64,000 nucleotides of DNA from Brienomyrus brachyistius (lineage: Eukaryota; Chordata; Actinopteri; Osteoglossiformes; Mormyridae): positions 62,001 through 126,000 of the forward strand of contig NW_026042463.1 in NCBI RefSeq assembly GCF_023856365.1, read 5' to 3'. Numbering within the stretch: the first letter of the stretch is position 1; each line of letters begins with the position of its first letter. The notes beneath the pieces were generated by a model. That model was not told where the DNA came from, ran no database searches, and saw only the letters and a list, made by a program, of their open reading frames with translations. The translations under genes were made by a program, and so were the position numbers. Positions 23,020-35,242 of this stretch are shown here, one piece after another.

Positions 23020-23450
23020 AGACTCAGGGACTGGAAATGGGATTAAAACTGAAGATGTGCTCATTCCTTTGTGTATTTACAAATTTTCCTTCCGTCAGAC
23101 ATGAGGAGTTTGCTGCTATATTTGGCACTAATAGAGATTCTGATGCTGCTATTTTTATTGTCTATTAGTTTGTTATTATTTACAAGTTCTGTTGTGTTTT
23201 TGCATTTTTCTCTTCTGGTTAATTAACTGCTGTCTGTTTGCTGTGAAGTATGAGTGTGGTGAGTAAGACTCAGGGACTGGAAGTGGGATTACAACTAAAG
23301 ATAACATGCTTATTCCTTTTTGTATTGTTTACAAATTTCCTTCCGTCAAACATGAGGAGTTTGCTGCTATATTGTGCACTAACAGAGATTCTGATGCTGC
23401 TATTTTTATTGTTTATAAATGTGTTATTGTTTCCAAGTTGAGTATTCAAT
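23020..23450 (+). repeat. Two-copy direct repeat with hydrophobic mini-frame
   Basis: About 23020-23200 and 23255-23440 are imperfect copies (GACTCAGGGACTGGAA.., TTCCTTCCGTCA.ACATGAGG). Each encodes a similar very hydrophobic peptide starting MRSLLLY and containing ILMLLFLL, 41 and 29 residues long. The conserved peptide may be a membrane-segment exon or chance. An AATAAA follows the second copy (near 23449). No family recognised. Confidence 0.45.
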
Positions 23451-23519
23451 AAATGCTAAATTGAGAAATTTTGTGTATCGTTTGTTATTATTAGTGTGAT
23501 ATTTTACCATGCAAATAGA

Positions 23520-23620
23520 GGGGAAAACGTCCAATTATCGGCCAAAAAAAATCAGCAGCATATATCGGCCATCGCCTGACCCTTGACTTGAAAAACCCAT
23601 ATCGGTCGACCTCTAGTAAC
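23520..23620. repeat. Transposon relic
   Basis: Contains ATTATCGGCC .. ATATCGGCCATCG .. CATATCGGTCGACCTCTA, a sequence style seen at ends of abundant fish DNA-transposon relics. Too short to classify. Confidence 0.4.
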
Positions 23621-23654
23621 AGTACATTCTGTCCAATTCATCCATCGAGTTAAG

Positions 23655-24132
23655 TCACACACCCACTTGAGGGGGCACTCCGGCAGACGTGAGGATGGGG
23701 ATGTTCTTTCCGCTATAACATCCACTGCAGAAGTACATCTCGCTCCTGTTCACAGGGCTTACTTCAATGATGAAGCAGGGCTGGTTGTCTGGACAAGAAG
23801 TTGTCCTGCTGCTGGGTCTCGGTGCCATTTTTCCACCTAAGCTTGAAGGTGGAAATGTGTTCCAACTTGGTCCCTGGGACTGCAGCATAGCCAAACATCG
23901 CGAGCAGCGTCGGCCACACCCACCACCAGAACCATCACACCGTCCTATACACATAAAGAAGAACTAAAACATAGAGTGTTGTGACAATCTATGCGTTAAT
24001 GTTTGGCAGCATAGGTGATTCATTAAAATTATACCGAAGAATGGAAAATGTGATATTTAGAATATTTTTTGCCATTTAGTAGCTAATTTAAGCACTTACC
24101 CAATGCCTCAATTTGTTTTAGGTCAGTAATGT
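23655..24132 (-). CDS. Cys-rich two-exon gene candidate
   Basis: Minus strand. A 33-bp micro-exon (24132-24100; CAG acceptor, GTAAGTGC donor, phase 1 exit) precedes an exon with acceptor TTTATGTGTATAG ending near 23944. From there the frame is open to a TGA at 23655 (about 96 codons). The spliced frame is consistent: ..KQIEALG then RCDGSGGGCGRRCSRC, SCPDNQPCFIIEV and MYFCSGCYSGKN. Eleven or so cysteines suggest a secreted or extracellular domain. It could be terminal exons of the chemerin-like gene upstream on the same strand, although phases do not join exon 3 directly. It could also be a decayed Ig V-type piece, since EVSPVNRSEMYFC resembles a V-domain F strand. No start codon found. Confidence 0.3.
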
Positions 24133-26543
24133 CTGAGCCAAAAGAATGAATGTATGAATTTAATACAATTCACCCACTCCCACCCACACACAAATCTGAA
24201 ATTCAATTTAAGACACTTCTTAAACATTAGTGCATTAACAAAAAAGGAAAATCTTAAGAGATTCAGTAGGATTTTCTATGTTAGACTTAAGCTAATAGTT
24301 CAATAGTTTTTACATATTTCAATATACCAATTTGACTTTAATGTTGAAACAGATGCTAAAACATGGAATAATTTCATAACTAGAGAAACATGTTATTCAC
24401 AAACACTAGCAAAGGTAGCTTATAGTTAAGCTTACTTAAGTCAGCAAGTCAGGCTACAGTGTGTAAGAATAGTCGTAAACGATAATTTGTCTCAGTCTTA
24501 CATGACAGAATAAGTAAACAGAAAATATAAAATGGCTGAAACAGCGTCATTAACGCCAGCTACAGTAGAGGCGCAGAAAAGGTGTCATGACTGAAGTATT
24601 CCCAAACTCTGGAAGACCGTATGCGAGCCTTTTTTGCCGCGTGTTTCTCCAGAGGCTCCGGAGCTCCGCTGGTTGACACAGCCATGTTGGTTCATGTGCA
24701 GGGGGACGAGCGGCAAATTTCTTTTTTGCAGGGTGGTAGGTGATGTCTCATTAATATTTATGAGAGAAGTGCTACATGATTGGCCAGTGCATGCCTTACA
24801 AAATGGTGCGGCACTGCATCCAAGCCTGCGGCACTCAGAGTCACAAATACAGTGGAAACCATTTGTAGTAATTACGTCTGTCTGGCTGATTTCCAACTAA
24901 TTGATATTTGTATATTTATTACATGAATATAAGGTAATATAAGGTAATAGAAGAGGTATTTAATGGTTTTCCATCTGAGGAATTTGCAAAAAACTGCAGT
25001 GCATGATGGGTCGGACCTAAAGGCTGCCTTAACGTCCTCATCTGTATGACGACATACATCAAGACTAGGAAGGTGCATAATGTTCATGTCTGGTTGCGTT
25101 TGTTGGTCCAGAAAGTAATTCAATTTCGCCATGTAGGTTACGTTCTTAAAAACTGCTTGGATATAGCCCGATTATATGCTGTGGGCCTTTTAATTTCTTT
25201 GTTTACCAGGTAGGCTACCTTCTTTAAACTGCGTTTTGTTAGACTACATATTTAGGGAGGTCTTTATAAATTTATAGTAGTCTTCATAAATATGTACATA
25301 GTTTAGCCTAACCCAGCCACTTAAGGGAGAAAGCCAGCTCAACTAGGTGTCGGTCCCAAGCCCGGATTAATGGGGAGGGTTGGCGTCAAGAAATAAAGAG
25401 ACTGTATCTTCACTGCATGACTGATGTCAAAATGTGTGAAATATGTGGTTGTATTAATAAATGCATTAAAGTAGGTTAATGATTCTGTGCTGTCTAAATT
25501 GTATAGAAAATTTCTACGTATAGCCAAACAAATCTCCTCCTGTTTGAAAAGGCATAGAAAAAGCAATTTAGCCACTAAAACTTTACAGTTTTTGTGAGGG
25601 ACAGTCGAATTCTCTCGTTTCTCTCGTCAAGTTTTTTTGTGATCCTGCACCTACACTTTGCCGGCCCCAGGAGGATGGGCTCCCCCTTTGAGTTTGGTCC
25701 CTCCCAAGGTTTCTTCCTTCTTGGGAGTTTTTCCATGCTATCGGCGCCTATGGCTTACTCACTGGGGGCTTTGGGTGGGCATGATATAAAGCAAAGCATT
25801 TTCCCTCCCAGTTTCCTCCTCTGGTCCACATTGCAGGACCATCAGCCATCAGAAACAGCCAGACGGTCTCCTTCAGCTTCTTTAGTGTCCTTGGAAGCCA
25901 AGGCAGTTTTAGGTCTGAGAAGAGGTTTATCAGAAGGACACATATTACGTCGTTTGTCCTGAAATGTAACATGGGGAGGAAAAGTTAAGCGGTTTAGTCA
26001 GATTGGAGTCGTTTATTCAGCAGTGGCAGCGCCAGTGACTTAATGCTACAGGTGCTATAGGGGAGTGAGATTATTTAGACCGGGTGCTTTAGCTTTTCAG
26101 CTTATGTAGATGGTGTATAGAAGCACACAGCACGATAAGCTACAGCATGGATAAAATAGGATAAAATATGAAATTCTAACGTCTAGCTCACAGAGCCTCT
26201 ATGTGTACTTTGAAGAAAAAATACACTACAAGTATGCTGTAAAAACCGCAAAAATGTCTTACACAATATACAGATTTTACAGATAGTTAAAGAAAAAATG
26301 AAACCAATATTTTGGGGGTGCTGTGGGGGTACTATGGTCATTGGAGGAGGAGCTAGAGCCCCCCCCCCCAAGCTTTTCCTTGGTGCTGCCACTGTTGTTC
26401 AGATTAAAAGTAACATTGTCATTAATAAACAGTACTCTGATCAAATTTTTGCATGTACAAACACAATCAAAGTTTAACCACATGTTTAGACACAATTCAC
26501 ACACCTGTTACATTTCCATAATGCTAAGACTCTCTACACTTAC

Positions 26544-28029
26544 TTCATCCACTTTCTTGTTTGGTACACAGTCATTTGATGGATGTGTAAGATCATTACC
26601 AGACCGTCTGCTGCAAACTCTACAGTTAATGAATGGCTGCAAAAACACACAGACACACAAAAACAGTATTTAAAGAGTGGTGGGCAATAAATACAGTGAG
26701 AGAAGGTGTAGTAAAGATATATCTAATGATTTAAGGCAGAGCTGCTGGAGTGCAGGGTTTAATGACACAGAACAATTTTAGAGGAAAGAGCTTCCAAAGC
26801 AGGGTCACCATAAGGCTATATTATACAAAGCAAGTTCATCTAAAAGTATGAACAACAAATCCCGTTTAACTGAACACTGCTCTGTATTAAAATACTGTCC
26901 TCCGATCAAGCTAAGTGGTCCTGTAGTTCACTATTTAAAGAGGTAAATTTAAAGGGTAATTCACACTGCACATCTACCCTGCTCTGACCAGGTTTAATTA
27001 CTGGCTTTCTAATTAAAACAAGAGTTAAGTCCTGCCCTTTCACCACAAAACACCACACTGCCATTTAAGGCTGATTTCAACAATGAGTTTTAGTTAACCT
27101 GGCTCGATTGAGTTAACTCTGGGTATGTAAAACCCGCTTTGTAGTACAGCCCACAGGTCTTTAAATAAGGCCAGCTAGGGTTCATAGCTCGAAGCATAAT
27201 CTACAGGTCACCCCTCAGATGATTAGCATTTGCTTCTGCCTGGTAATCCAGCCTTTAAGCCTGTAAACCTACTAAAATTTGAGAATAAGGTGAAGGAACT
27301 GGCTCTTTGAGGCCACCTATGTATTTGTTACTTTATTGTTGGCTAACTTTCCCCCGCAGGGCATCAAAAAAGTTAACATGAACCTAAATTAATTTGCTAA
27401 CTGATATGTCCAATGCTCACAGTCACAGTGACTCTTTACTTACCCTCTTGTCCATGAAAATACAGTCAGCCCGATGGTCTGTTGCAGTTGACTTTGGACA
27501 TTTTGTTGCTCTCAAGAGAATCTCAATGTCAATGTATTCACTGCTGATCTAAATCACATAAACACGTTATATACAAAATTGCCTACAACTGTTTTAAAGG
27601 CAATATAACAAACAATAATCACCCAAAAAATGGCAAACTGTCACAGACTTGACTGCAGCAGATTCAGAGAGAAACTGTGAGAAGGTAAAATTGACCAGGG
27701 CTGAGATATACAACCATCACTTTCATTGTGAAGAGACATTAAGCATCATATGCATTGAAATTAAAACATCAAAATCAATGTGATACTCATTAGTTCAGCT
27801 TGCAGATGATGAAAGTTTCACACTTTTGTAAACACTTTCTCAGCAGTTACCTTCGGACGGCCCTGGATGTTATAGAAATTCATGTGCTGACGGGTTCCTT
27901 GATGAGCATTTTCGACTGCGAGTTTAATGGCCGTCTTGTGAGTGCAGGGAGACTGTGGTAATCTTGCTGGGCCTCTGTGGAGATAAGCAGAGCTCCATAA
28001 GCCAAAACCAGAAGCAGCAGGCGGGTCAT
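26544..28029 (-). pseudogene. Chemerin (RARRES2)-like gene, exons 1-3, copy 2
   Basis: Exact counterpart of the copy-1 gene: exon 1 28029-27851, exon 2 27548-27444, exon 3 26636-26544. The same frame break sits in exon 1, so it predates the duplication or reflects one shared sequencing or assembly state. Splice donors GTAACT, GTAAGT and GTAAGT, and the pyrimidine-rich acceptor before exon 3, are preserved. Downstream on the same strand lies a Cys-rich open frame (23655-24132) that might hold terminal exons, but no exon linking them in phase was found. Confidence 0.58.
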
Positions 28030-28353
28030 CTTCCTCTCAGCTTTGAAGGGAGAAGCAGGACTGAGGACACTGATCTGTGGTCCCCTTATCCAGCACGTCC
28101 AGGGGCGTGTCCTTCACTCGAAACAAACAGACCTTTGAACAACATTGGAAAACTCTTCAGGATGAATTGAGGCAGGTGGTCAAGTGGGTTTATTGTTATT
28201 TCAGCAATATACACAGTACACAGTGAAAGGAAACATTGTTCCTCCTGGACCACGGTGCAACACAAAGAAGAAAAACAGAAACAACACAAGATGACACAAG
28301 TGCGGGCAAGATAGAACTATACAGAGTGAAAGGAGCACAAACAGAGGGAGAAA

Positions 28354-29388
28354 GTGCAAGATAAACACAAGAGCAACAATACAATACTACAGGACAAGAC
28401 AGCGCAGTCAAGAACACAGAGTGCAGCCAGAGCTAACCTGAATAGGGGCATCAAGGTTGCCAGGCAGGCAGAGAAACAGAAAATAGAGGTCTACTTCACA
28501 TACAACAACCCACAGTGGGTGTGGCAGGGAATACAACACATTACAAACTTCAAAGGCAACAACACCGTCACTGTTAACAGCAACGCCCTTTTAGCAAAGG
28601 AGCTAAACAGCTTCTTTGCTCGTCTGGAGGAACACAGAGCAGACATAGCCACACTGCCCCCTCCCCCAATCTCCAGCACTCACAGACTCCCTCTGCAGGA
28701 ACACCACGCGAGAAGGCACATTGCATCTCTAGGTGTGTGGAGTTTAAGACAAGGCAAGTGATGCTACGATAATATAATTCCTTGGTAAGACCCCACCTAG
28801 AATATTGTGTGCGGGTTTGGTTACCATACCTTAAGAAGGACATTGCTGCCTTGGAAAAGGTGCAACGTAGGGCAACGAGAATGATTCCTGGTCTTAGAGG
28901 AATGTCTAATGAGGAGAGGTTAGCTGAGCTGAATCTGTTTAGCCTCGAGCAAAGGAGACTAAGGGGGGACATAATCCAGGTGTTTAAGATTCTAACAGGT
29001 CTGGATGCTGTTCAGCCAAATGGCTATTTCAATGTTAGTTTAAATACCAGAACTCGTGGCCATAAGTGGAAATTAGCTGGAGAACATTTTAAAACGAATT
29101 TGATGAAGCATTTCTGTACACAGCGTGTAGTTAGAGTATGGAATAGTCTTCCTGTTATTGTAACACAAGCTAAAACCCTGGGTTCTTTTAAATCAGAGCT
29201 AGATAAGATTTTTGAGCTATTAGCTAAGTTCTCCTCAAAGGAGCTTGATGGGCCGAATGGCCTCCTCTCATTTGTAAATCTCTTTGGTTCTTATGAGTCA
29301 GCTTACAGAGATGAGGTCCAGAAACTGATAGGTTGGAGTTCAGCAAACAATTTGGCACTAAACAGCACAAAGACAAAGGAATCACTGA
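28354..29388 (+). mobile_element. Mosaic of two non-LTR retrotransposons, copy 2
   Basis: Identical counterpart of 4266-5300 within the second duplication block: Rex1-like segment, then a 5'-truncated insertion of the 41.4-42.3 kb LINE family, then resumption of the first element. No reverse transcriptase active site is present. Confidence 0.8.
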
Positions 29389-31509
29389 CTTCAGGAAGGA
29401 TGGAGGCGACACTGGCCTGCCTAGATGGATGGATGGATGTTTTTATTGACATTGTAAGTACAATGAGATTTAGTTTGGAACGCGCCAGCAGCTACACAGT
29501 ATATTTACAATTATATAGATTGTGAGGCATAAAATAAGGTGTGAGTAATATAACATAACGACATAATATAAGTAATCATTAATTAATCATTACAGATGGT
29601 ATGAGGTGTGAACCGCTAGGCTGCTATGGCATGTTTGGTATCAAACCGATGGAAAATCACTCCAGTTTCCAAATCTGGTCAGTGGTTACCACGAAAGTGA
29701 ATATATCAAAAGTTACACCAGCCTAACGAAAATCATCAATACAAGGGAAATCACTCTGGTCATAAATCTCAAAAGGACTGATACAGACCCCCTTCCGAAA
29801 GCCCGCCAAATGGATGGTCAGCCATTGGTCCAGGAGTCGAATTCCTGGTCACTCCTATTCACGAACTTTACACTATAAAACCTGGCACCTCAGAACAAAG
29901 CCAGGAGAGGAGAAACAGAAGGGAGGAGAAAACAAAAGACCATCAGCACGAAGAGAGGCAGAGAACATCAGCCCAAGAGAAGAGAAGCCCACAAGAAGCC
30001 CTCCTGAAGCCTATCAGTGAAGACCCAGCTGGACAGAGAACTGCAACCAAGCCCAAGCTTCACCAGGAGAGGGAATCAGAGGGGCTCCACTCCAACAACC
30101 GCTGCAAACACCGCGCCTCCCTGAGTGCCATCACCCATCAGCTCATCAGCCTCCGCAACCAACTGCCAAGACCCCCCCCCCCCCACTCTGCAACCAAGTA
30201 AACAAACTTCCTTTCATTTATAACAACCTAAACTCCTATTCACCTGCTATATTACTTTAGGACAGTATTTCCACAAATTGCTTGCTTTGCAGAACAGTAT
30301 TTTCCCTTTTAAGGTTACTCATTTTAAATCTGGTCATTGCATTTTCATGATTACATTGTTTGTGTCCACTCCGTTATTTCGTGTTTATTGTTTGTTAGGT
30401 GTAATGTCTGTCTTATGTTAGTTATAGGAATAAATGCATGTCTTTTACACAACTTCAGCCTCCGTTCATTGAGTGCTCACAAGAATCCCTGCCTGTGCGA
30501 TCTACGCTCTGAAACCTCAAATTCGCCTGAAATATCGCGAGACTCTCTCTCATTGGCCGTGAGGGGAGCTTCGCTACCGATCGTTTACATTACCTGGTGA
30601 CGCAGCTCGTTGGACAAGCCTTCTATTCTAACCCAGGTTATTACGTGATACTGGTTATTAATGAGTTCCATTTAAGTCACACATTAACAGACTCACGGTG
30701 TTTCGCAATTGAGTTTGAGCCGACCATTCAGCATAAAAATTGGTTAATAATCACAAGGCACAAGGTTTAAACTTATTCTGAGCACACAATTTAAACTTTT
30801 TATGACCGAACGTGCAGTGAAGAAGCGCTACTGTCAACTGGTTGCAAAAGTCGCACTCATGGCAATCTGAAGGCATTTAAGCGGGATCATATGGGCTTAT
30901 TATAGTTATTTTTATTTCTATTATTAGTAGTTATATTATTTTGTTTTATTTTCGGTGATTTCATTGTAGTTCTTTCGTATTAAACTGCAGTAAACTTTAA
31001 CCCTATGTCTGACGAGATTCTCAGATGTAGCGCTTTGTTTCCAGGTTCAATTCGGACGAGTGTCTCCGTTTCTATATATCCTGGGAGAGATCTCTCTATT
31101 AGCGAACGGGAATACTTGTTATGAGGTTCTAACCTAAATTATGTTGCGCTTGGACATAAGACCGATAGCTTAGTTACCTATCAGGATCATACTCGTATGT
31201 GTGTGCCTGCTTTAGACAAAGCAAGTTTAACACAACTTTGCGCTGTGAGCCAAGTGTGTGTCATTTAGAAATTGGGAGTCTCCTGTGCTTGAGACCCGCC
31301 GTGGTTAAGCACCATTTGCGACGAGATATAGTGCACTCACAATTTAAATCTGTCGCCGTAACGCGTGCGCCGTCTCGCTTCAGTAATTGTTTTAAGGGGT
31401 TTTATACTGTGCAAGGCACAGAAGAAGGCCACAAGCAGCATGCGCATGCATTAAATGTGTGTGTCACTCATCTAGCGTCGGCAACCGCCTAGCTATATCT
31501 TTGGTTACC

Positions 31510-33320
31510 TCTAGTGGTCAGGCATAGAACTACCACTCCATTTCGAAATTGCGCCTCTAGTGGCCAGGCATAGAACTACCACTCAATTTCGATATTGCGC
31601 CTCTAGTGGCCAGGCATAGAACTACCACTCCATTTTGATATTGCGCCCCCGGTGGTCAGGCATAGAACTACCACTCCATTTCGATATTGCGCCCCCGGTG
31701 GTCAGGCATAGAACTACCACTCCAGTTCGAAATTGCGCCTCTAGTGGTCAGGCATAGAACTACCACTCCATTTCGAAATCGCGCTTCTAGTGGTCAGGCA
31801 TAGAACTACCACTCCATTTCGATATTGCGCCCCCGGTGGTCAGGCATAGAACTACCACTCCATTTCGAAATTGGGCTTCTAGTGGTCAGGCATAGAACTA
31901 CCACTCAATTTTGAAATTGCGCTTCTAGTGGCAAGCCATAGAAGTACTACTCCATTTCGAAATCGCGCCTCTAGTGGTCAGGCATAGAACTACCACTCCA
32001 TTTCGATATTGCGCCCCCGGTGGTCAGGCATAGAACTACCACTTCATTTCGAAATTGCGCTTCTAGTGGTCAGGCATAGAACTACCACTCAATTTTGAAA
32101 TTGCGCTTCTAGTGACAAGCCATAGAACTACTACTCCATTTCGAAATCGCGCCTCTAGTGGTCAGGCATAGAACTACTATTCCATTTCGAAATCGTGCCT
32201 CTAGTGGTCAGGCATAGAACTACCACTCCATTTCGAAATTGCGCCTCTAGTGGCCCGGCATAGAACTACCACTCAATTTCGATATTGCGCCTCTAGTGGC
32301 CAGGCATAGAACTACCACTCCATTTTGATATTGCGCCCCCGGTGGTCAGGCATAGAACTACCACTCCATTTCGATATTGCGCCCCCGGTGGTCAGGCATA
32401 GAACTACCACTCCAGTTCGAAATTGCGCCTCTAGTGGTCAGGCATAGAACTACCACTCCATTTCGAAATCGCGCCTCTAGTGGTCAGGCATAGAACTACC
32501 ACTCCATTTCGATATTGCGCCCCCGGTGGTCAGGCATAGAACTACCACTCCATTTCGAAATTGGGCTTCTAGTGGTCAGGCATAGAACTACCACTCAATT
32601 TTGAAATTGCGCTTCTAGTGGCAAGCCATAGAAGTACTACTCCATTTCGAAATCGCGCCTCTAGTGGTCAGGCATAGAACTACCACACCATTTCGATATT
32701 GCGCCCCCGGTGGTCAGGCATAGAACTACCACTCCATTTCGAAATTGCGCTTCTAGTGGTCAGGCATAGAACTACCACTCAATTTTGAAATTACGCTTCT
32801 AGTGACAAGCCATAGAACTACTACTCCATTTCGAAATCGTGCCTCTAGTGGTCAGGCATAGAACTACTATTCCATTTCGAAATCGTGCCTCTAGTGGTCA
32901 GGCATAGAACTACCACTCCATTTCGAAATTGCGCCCCCGGTGGTCAGGCATAGAACTACCACTCCATTTCGATATTGCGCCCCCGGTGGTCAGGCATAGA
33001 AGTACCACTCCATTTCGATATTGCGCCCCCGGTGGTCAGGCATAGAACTACCACTCCAGTTCGAAATTGCGCCTCCAGTGGTCAGGCATAGAACTACCAC
33101 TCCATTTCAAAATCGCGCCTCCAGTGGTCAGGCATAGAACTACAACTCCATTTCGATATTGCGCCCCCGGTGGTCAGGCATAGAACTACCACTCCATTTC
33201 GAAATTGCGCTTCTAGTGGTCAGGCATAGAACTACCACTCAATTTTGAAATTGCGCTTCTAGTGGCAAGCCATAGCAGTGCCACTCCATTGAAATTGCAC
33301 CTCTAGTGGTCCGCCATAGT
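31510..33320. repeat. 46-bp minisatellite, about 39 units, 15-unit higher-order period
   Basis: The unit is CTCTAGTGGTCAGGCATAGA then ACTACCACTCCATTTCGAAATTGCGC. Variants alternate CTCTAGTGG with CCCCGGTGG, GAAATT with GATATT, and CATTTC with AATTTT. The variant order at 31561 repeats 690 bp later at 32251, that is 15 units, and partially again. The period is not a multiple of three and stops occur, so it is non-coding. It starts about 110 bp right of the duplication end. Confidence 0.95.
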
Positions 33321-34105
33321 AGGTTAACAACATCTGAGTTGGGTCTCTGGTGGTCAACTGCGGTGATACAACACGCATAATTGGACACACAGGTTCTTGC
33401 CTGAAAGCAGGAATCAACTTCACAGACTAAATCAGTTTGATCACAATACATTAACATCCAATTAGGTTATTGTTGCATAACTAATTGATGTTTACAATTG
33501 AATAAGAAACACAATTCATTTGGTTTGATTCCCGTTTAACCTTTTTGATTTATTTTAGGTTTTATTTCACCTTATGCTTTCATTCATTCCATCTCCCCCA
33601 ACAAGGGGACTTGCATAGAAGTTCAACCACTATTAACAACAGTAAACCAGTTACGTACACAATCCCATCAGGAAGTCGTTTGGATGTGATCAGTTGAGCC
33701 CTTCGGGTGCTGGGTGCTTACCATTCGCTCTCTGTTGGTTGAGCTTGTCTGTGGCTCTGCTGTCACTGCTTGTGATCGTACAGTTTGTCAGAACCGAAGG
33801 GGAGTTCTCAGCAATTGGATGCCCAAAAGCGTGTCAGCCCGGCTACACCCACTGACTCATTACGGGCAAGGCTGACAGGTACCTCAGGCGGTCATTACAA
33901 CTTTTGAGCAGGACTTCGTTTAGGGTGAGTTCTGAGAACGGCCCTAGCTTGGACTCTCACTAGGGTGGGTGATACCTGAAGGCAATTTTGCCAGCCGATA
34001 AGCTCCACCTGGGTTGTCTCAGTTGTGCATACAGAATACGCCCTTCCAAGTTAACATTGCTGGGGATCGGGGGAGTGGAAGCCGGACTCAGGCTTGCTTG
34101 GCTGG
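33321..34105. other. No gene recognised
   Basis: Moderately AT-rich unique-looking sequence. No splice-bounded open frame, RNA gene or known element could be supported. Confidence 0.5.
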
Positions 34106-34308
34106 GAGAATGATTCCTGGTCTTAGAGGAATGTTTAATGAGGAGAGGTTAGCTGAGCTGAATCTGTTTAGCCTCGAGCAAAGGAGACTAAGGGGGGACA
34201 TAATCCAGGTGTTAAATCTGGTCATTGCATTACATTTTTTTTGTATCCACTCCTTTATTTCGTGTTTATTGTTTGTTAGGTGTAATGTCTGTCTTATGTT
34301 AGTTATAT
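34106..34308 (+). repeat. Deleted third relic of the duplicated block
   Basis: 34106-34212 matches 4789-4897 (LINE 3' region). It then passes directly into sequence matching about 6240-6343 of the duplicated block, skipping about 1.34 kb at a short TTTAA-like junction. This is a shorter and more diverged relative of the 7.3-kb duplication. Confidence 0.8.
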
Positions 34309-34445
34309 CCATCCATCCATTTTCCAAACTGCTTATCCTACTGGGTCGCGGGTGGTCCGGAACCTATCCCGGAATGTGGAATGGGCACGAGGCAGGGAAC
34401 AATCCAGGATGGGGGGCAGCCCATCACAGGGCACACTCACACACA
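34306..34445 (-). mobile_element. SINE 3' fragment ((TGGA)n family)
   Basis: TCCATCCATCCATTTTCCAAAC through GGGCACACTCACACAC matches the 3' half of the SINE at 11222-11587; the tRNA-like head is missing. Confidence 0.8.
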
Positions 34446-34842
34446 AATCGTGATTATATTATTGCACTATACTGTATAAATAAAAAGTAAACTTAATACC
34501 AGTTGTGGTAATAAAGTGCACAGAGAGTAAGAGAGAGTAGGGTTTCACATAAACGTATGTTCATTAGCATTTAGTATTCTGATGGCTTTGGGGTTAGAAG
34601 CTCTTATTAAATCTGGTTGTTCTGCAATGCATACTGCGGTAACGTTTACCAGAGGGCAGAAGTTCAAACATCTCATGTGCTAGGTGCGTGGGATCTTTTT
34701 TAAATATAATTATGCATATGTAGAACTAGGGATATGATCCTGTTAAGTATGATAGTTCTGTCTCATTATTGCAGGATCGACATCCATAGTAACTGTGGTG
34801 ATCTATCCATTTGTGTGCATGTCTGTGTGTGTGTGTGCGAGC

Positions 34843-35106
34843 GGGTATACCTATCCTACCCCATAGCGTGATAAATACCTGTTTTTTTTTTCCCTTATGG
34901 GGACCACGAAACTGAAAACCAGGAAAACTCTATTTTATAAAAATCTGTGACTGCTGTGGAAAAACTAAAAATGCAAAACCTCTTTTATTTTGCTTGGTTA
35001 CTTATGGTTATGGTTAGGGCAGGGTGGGGGTTAAGATTGTCATAGTTAGCGTTAGCATTTATCCAATAGAAGTCAATGAGCGGGCCCCATAAGGATAGGT
35101 ATACCC
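34843..35106. mobile_element. MITE-like element with 14-bp inverted ends
   Basis: Perfect terminal inverted repeat GGGTATACCTATCC (34843-34856) and its reverse complement (35093-35106), with further imperfect pairing inside (CCCCAT..ATGGGG-like). No open frame. It is flanked by TG-rich DNA, so a target duplication cannot be judged. Confidence 0.65.
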
Positions 35107-35189
35107 TATGTGTGTGCATGTGTGTGTTTGTCCCATATTGCCTGGGCTTCAGGATACCTCATAACCCGGAACTTCATCAGAAGTAGTTA

Positions 35190-35242
35190 GAAAATGGATG
35201 AATGGATGGATGGATGGATGGATGGATGGATGGATGGATGGA
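35190..35242. repeat. (GGAT)n microsatellite
   Basis: About ten GGAT units, the kind of tail left by the (TGGA)n SINE. Confidence 0.9.

Larger units (their letters stand above)
24064..31400. repeat. Segmental duplication, copy 2
   Basis: Direct copy of 1-7314. The coordinate offset is 24063 up to the 26-base difference near 24762-24795, then 24089, 24088 and 24086 after the C-run differences. It ends at 31400, beyond which the sequence (about 31401-31500, then a minisatellite) is unrelated to the sequence right of copy 1. The left edge cannot be defined because copy 1 starts at the window edge. Gene and repeat content are the same as copy 1. Confidence 0.95.

Noticed and set aside
23767..23967. 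Plus-strand 66-codon frame
   Set aside because: Antisense to the better supported, splice-compatible minus frame; no start context or family.
31510..33320. Possible CRISPR-like array
   Set aside because: Units are contiguous 46-bp repeats without spacers, in a vertebrate genome; it is a minisatellite.
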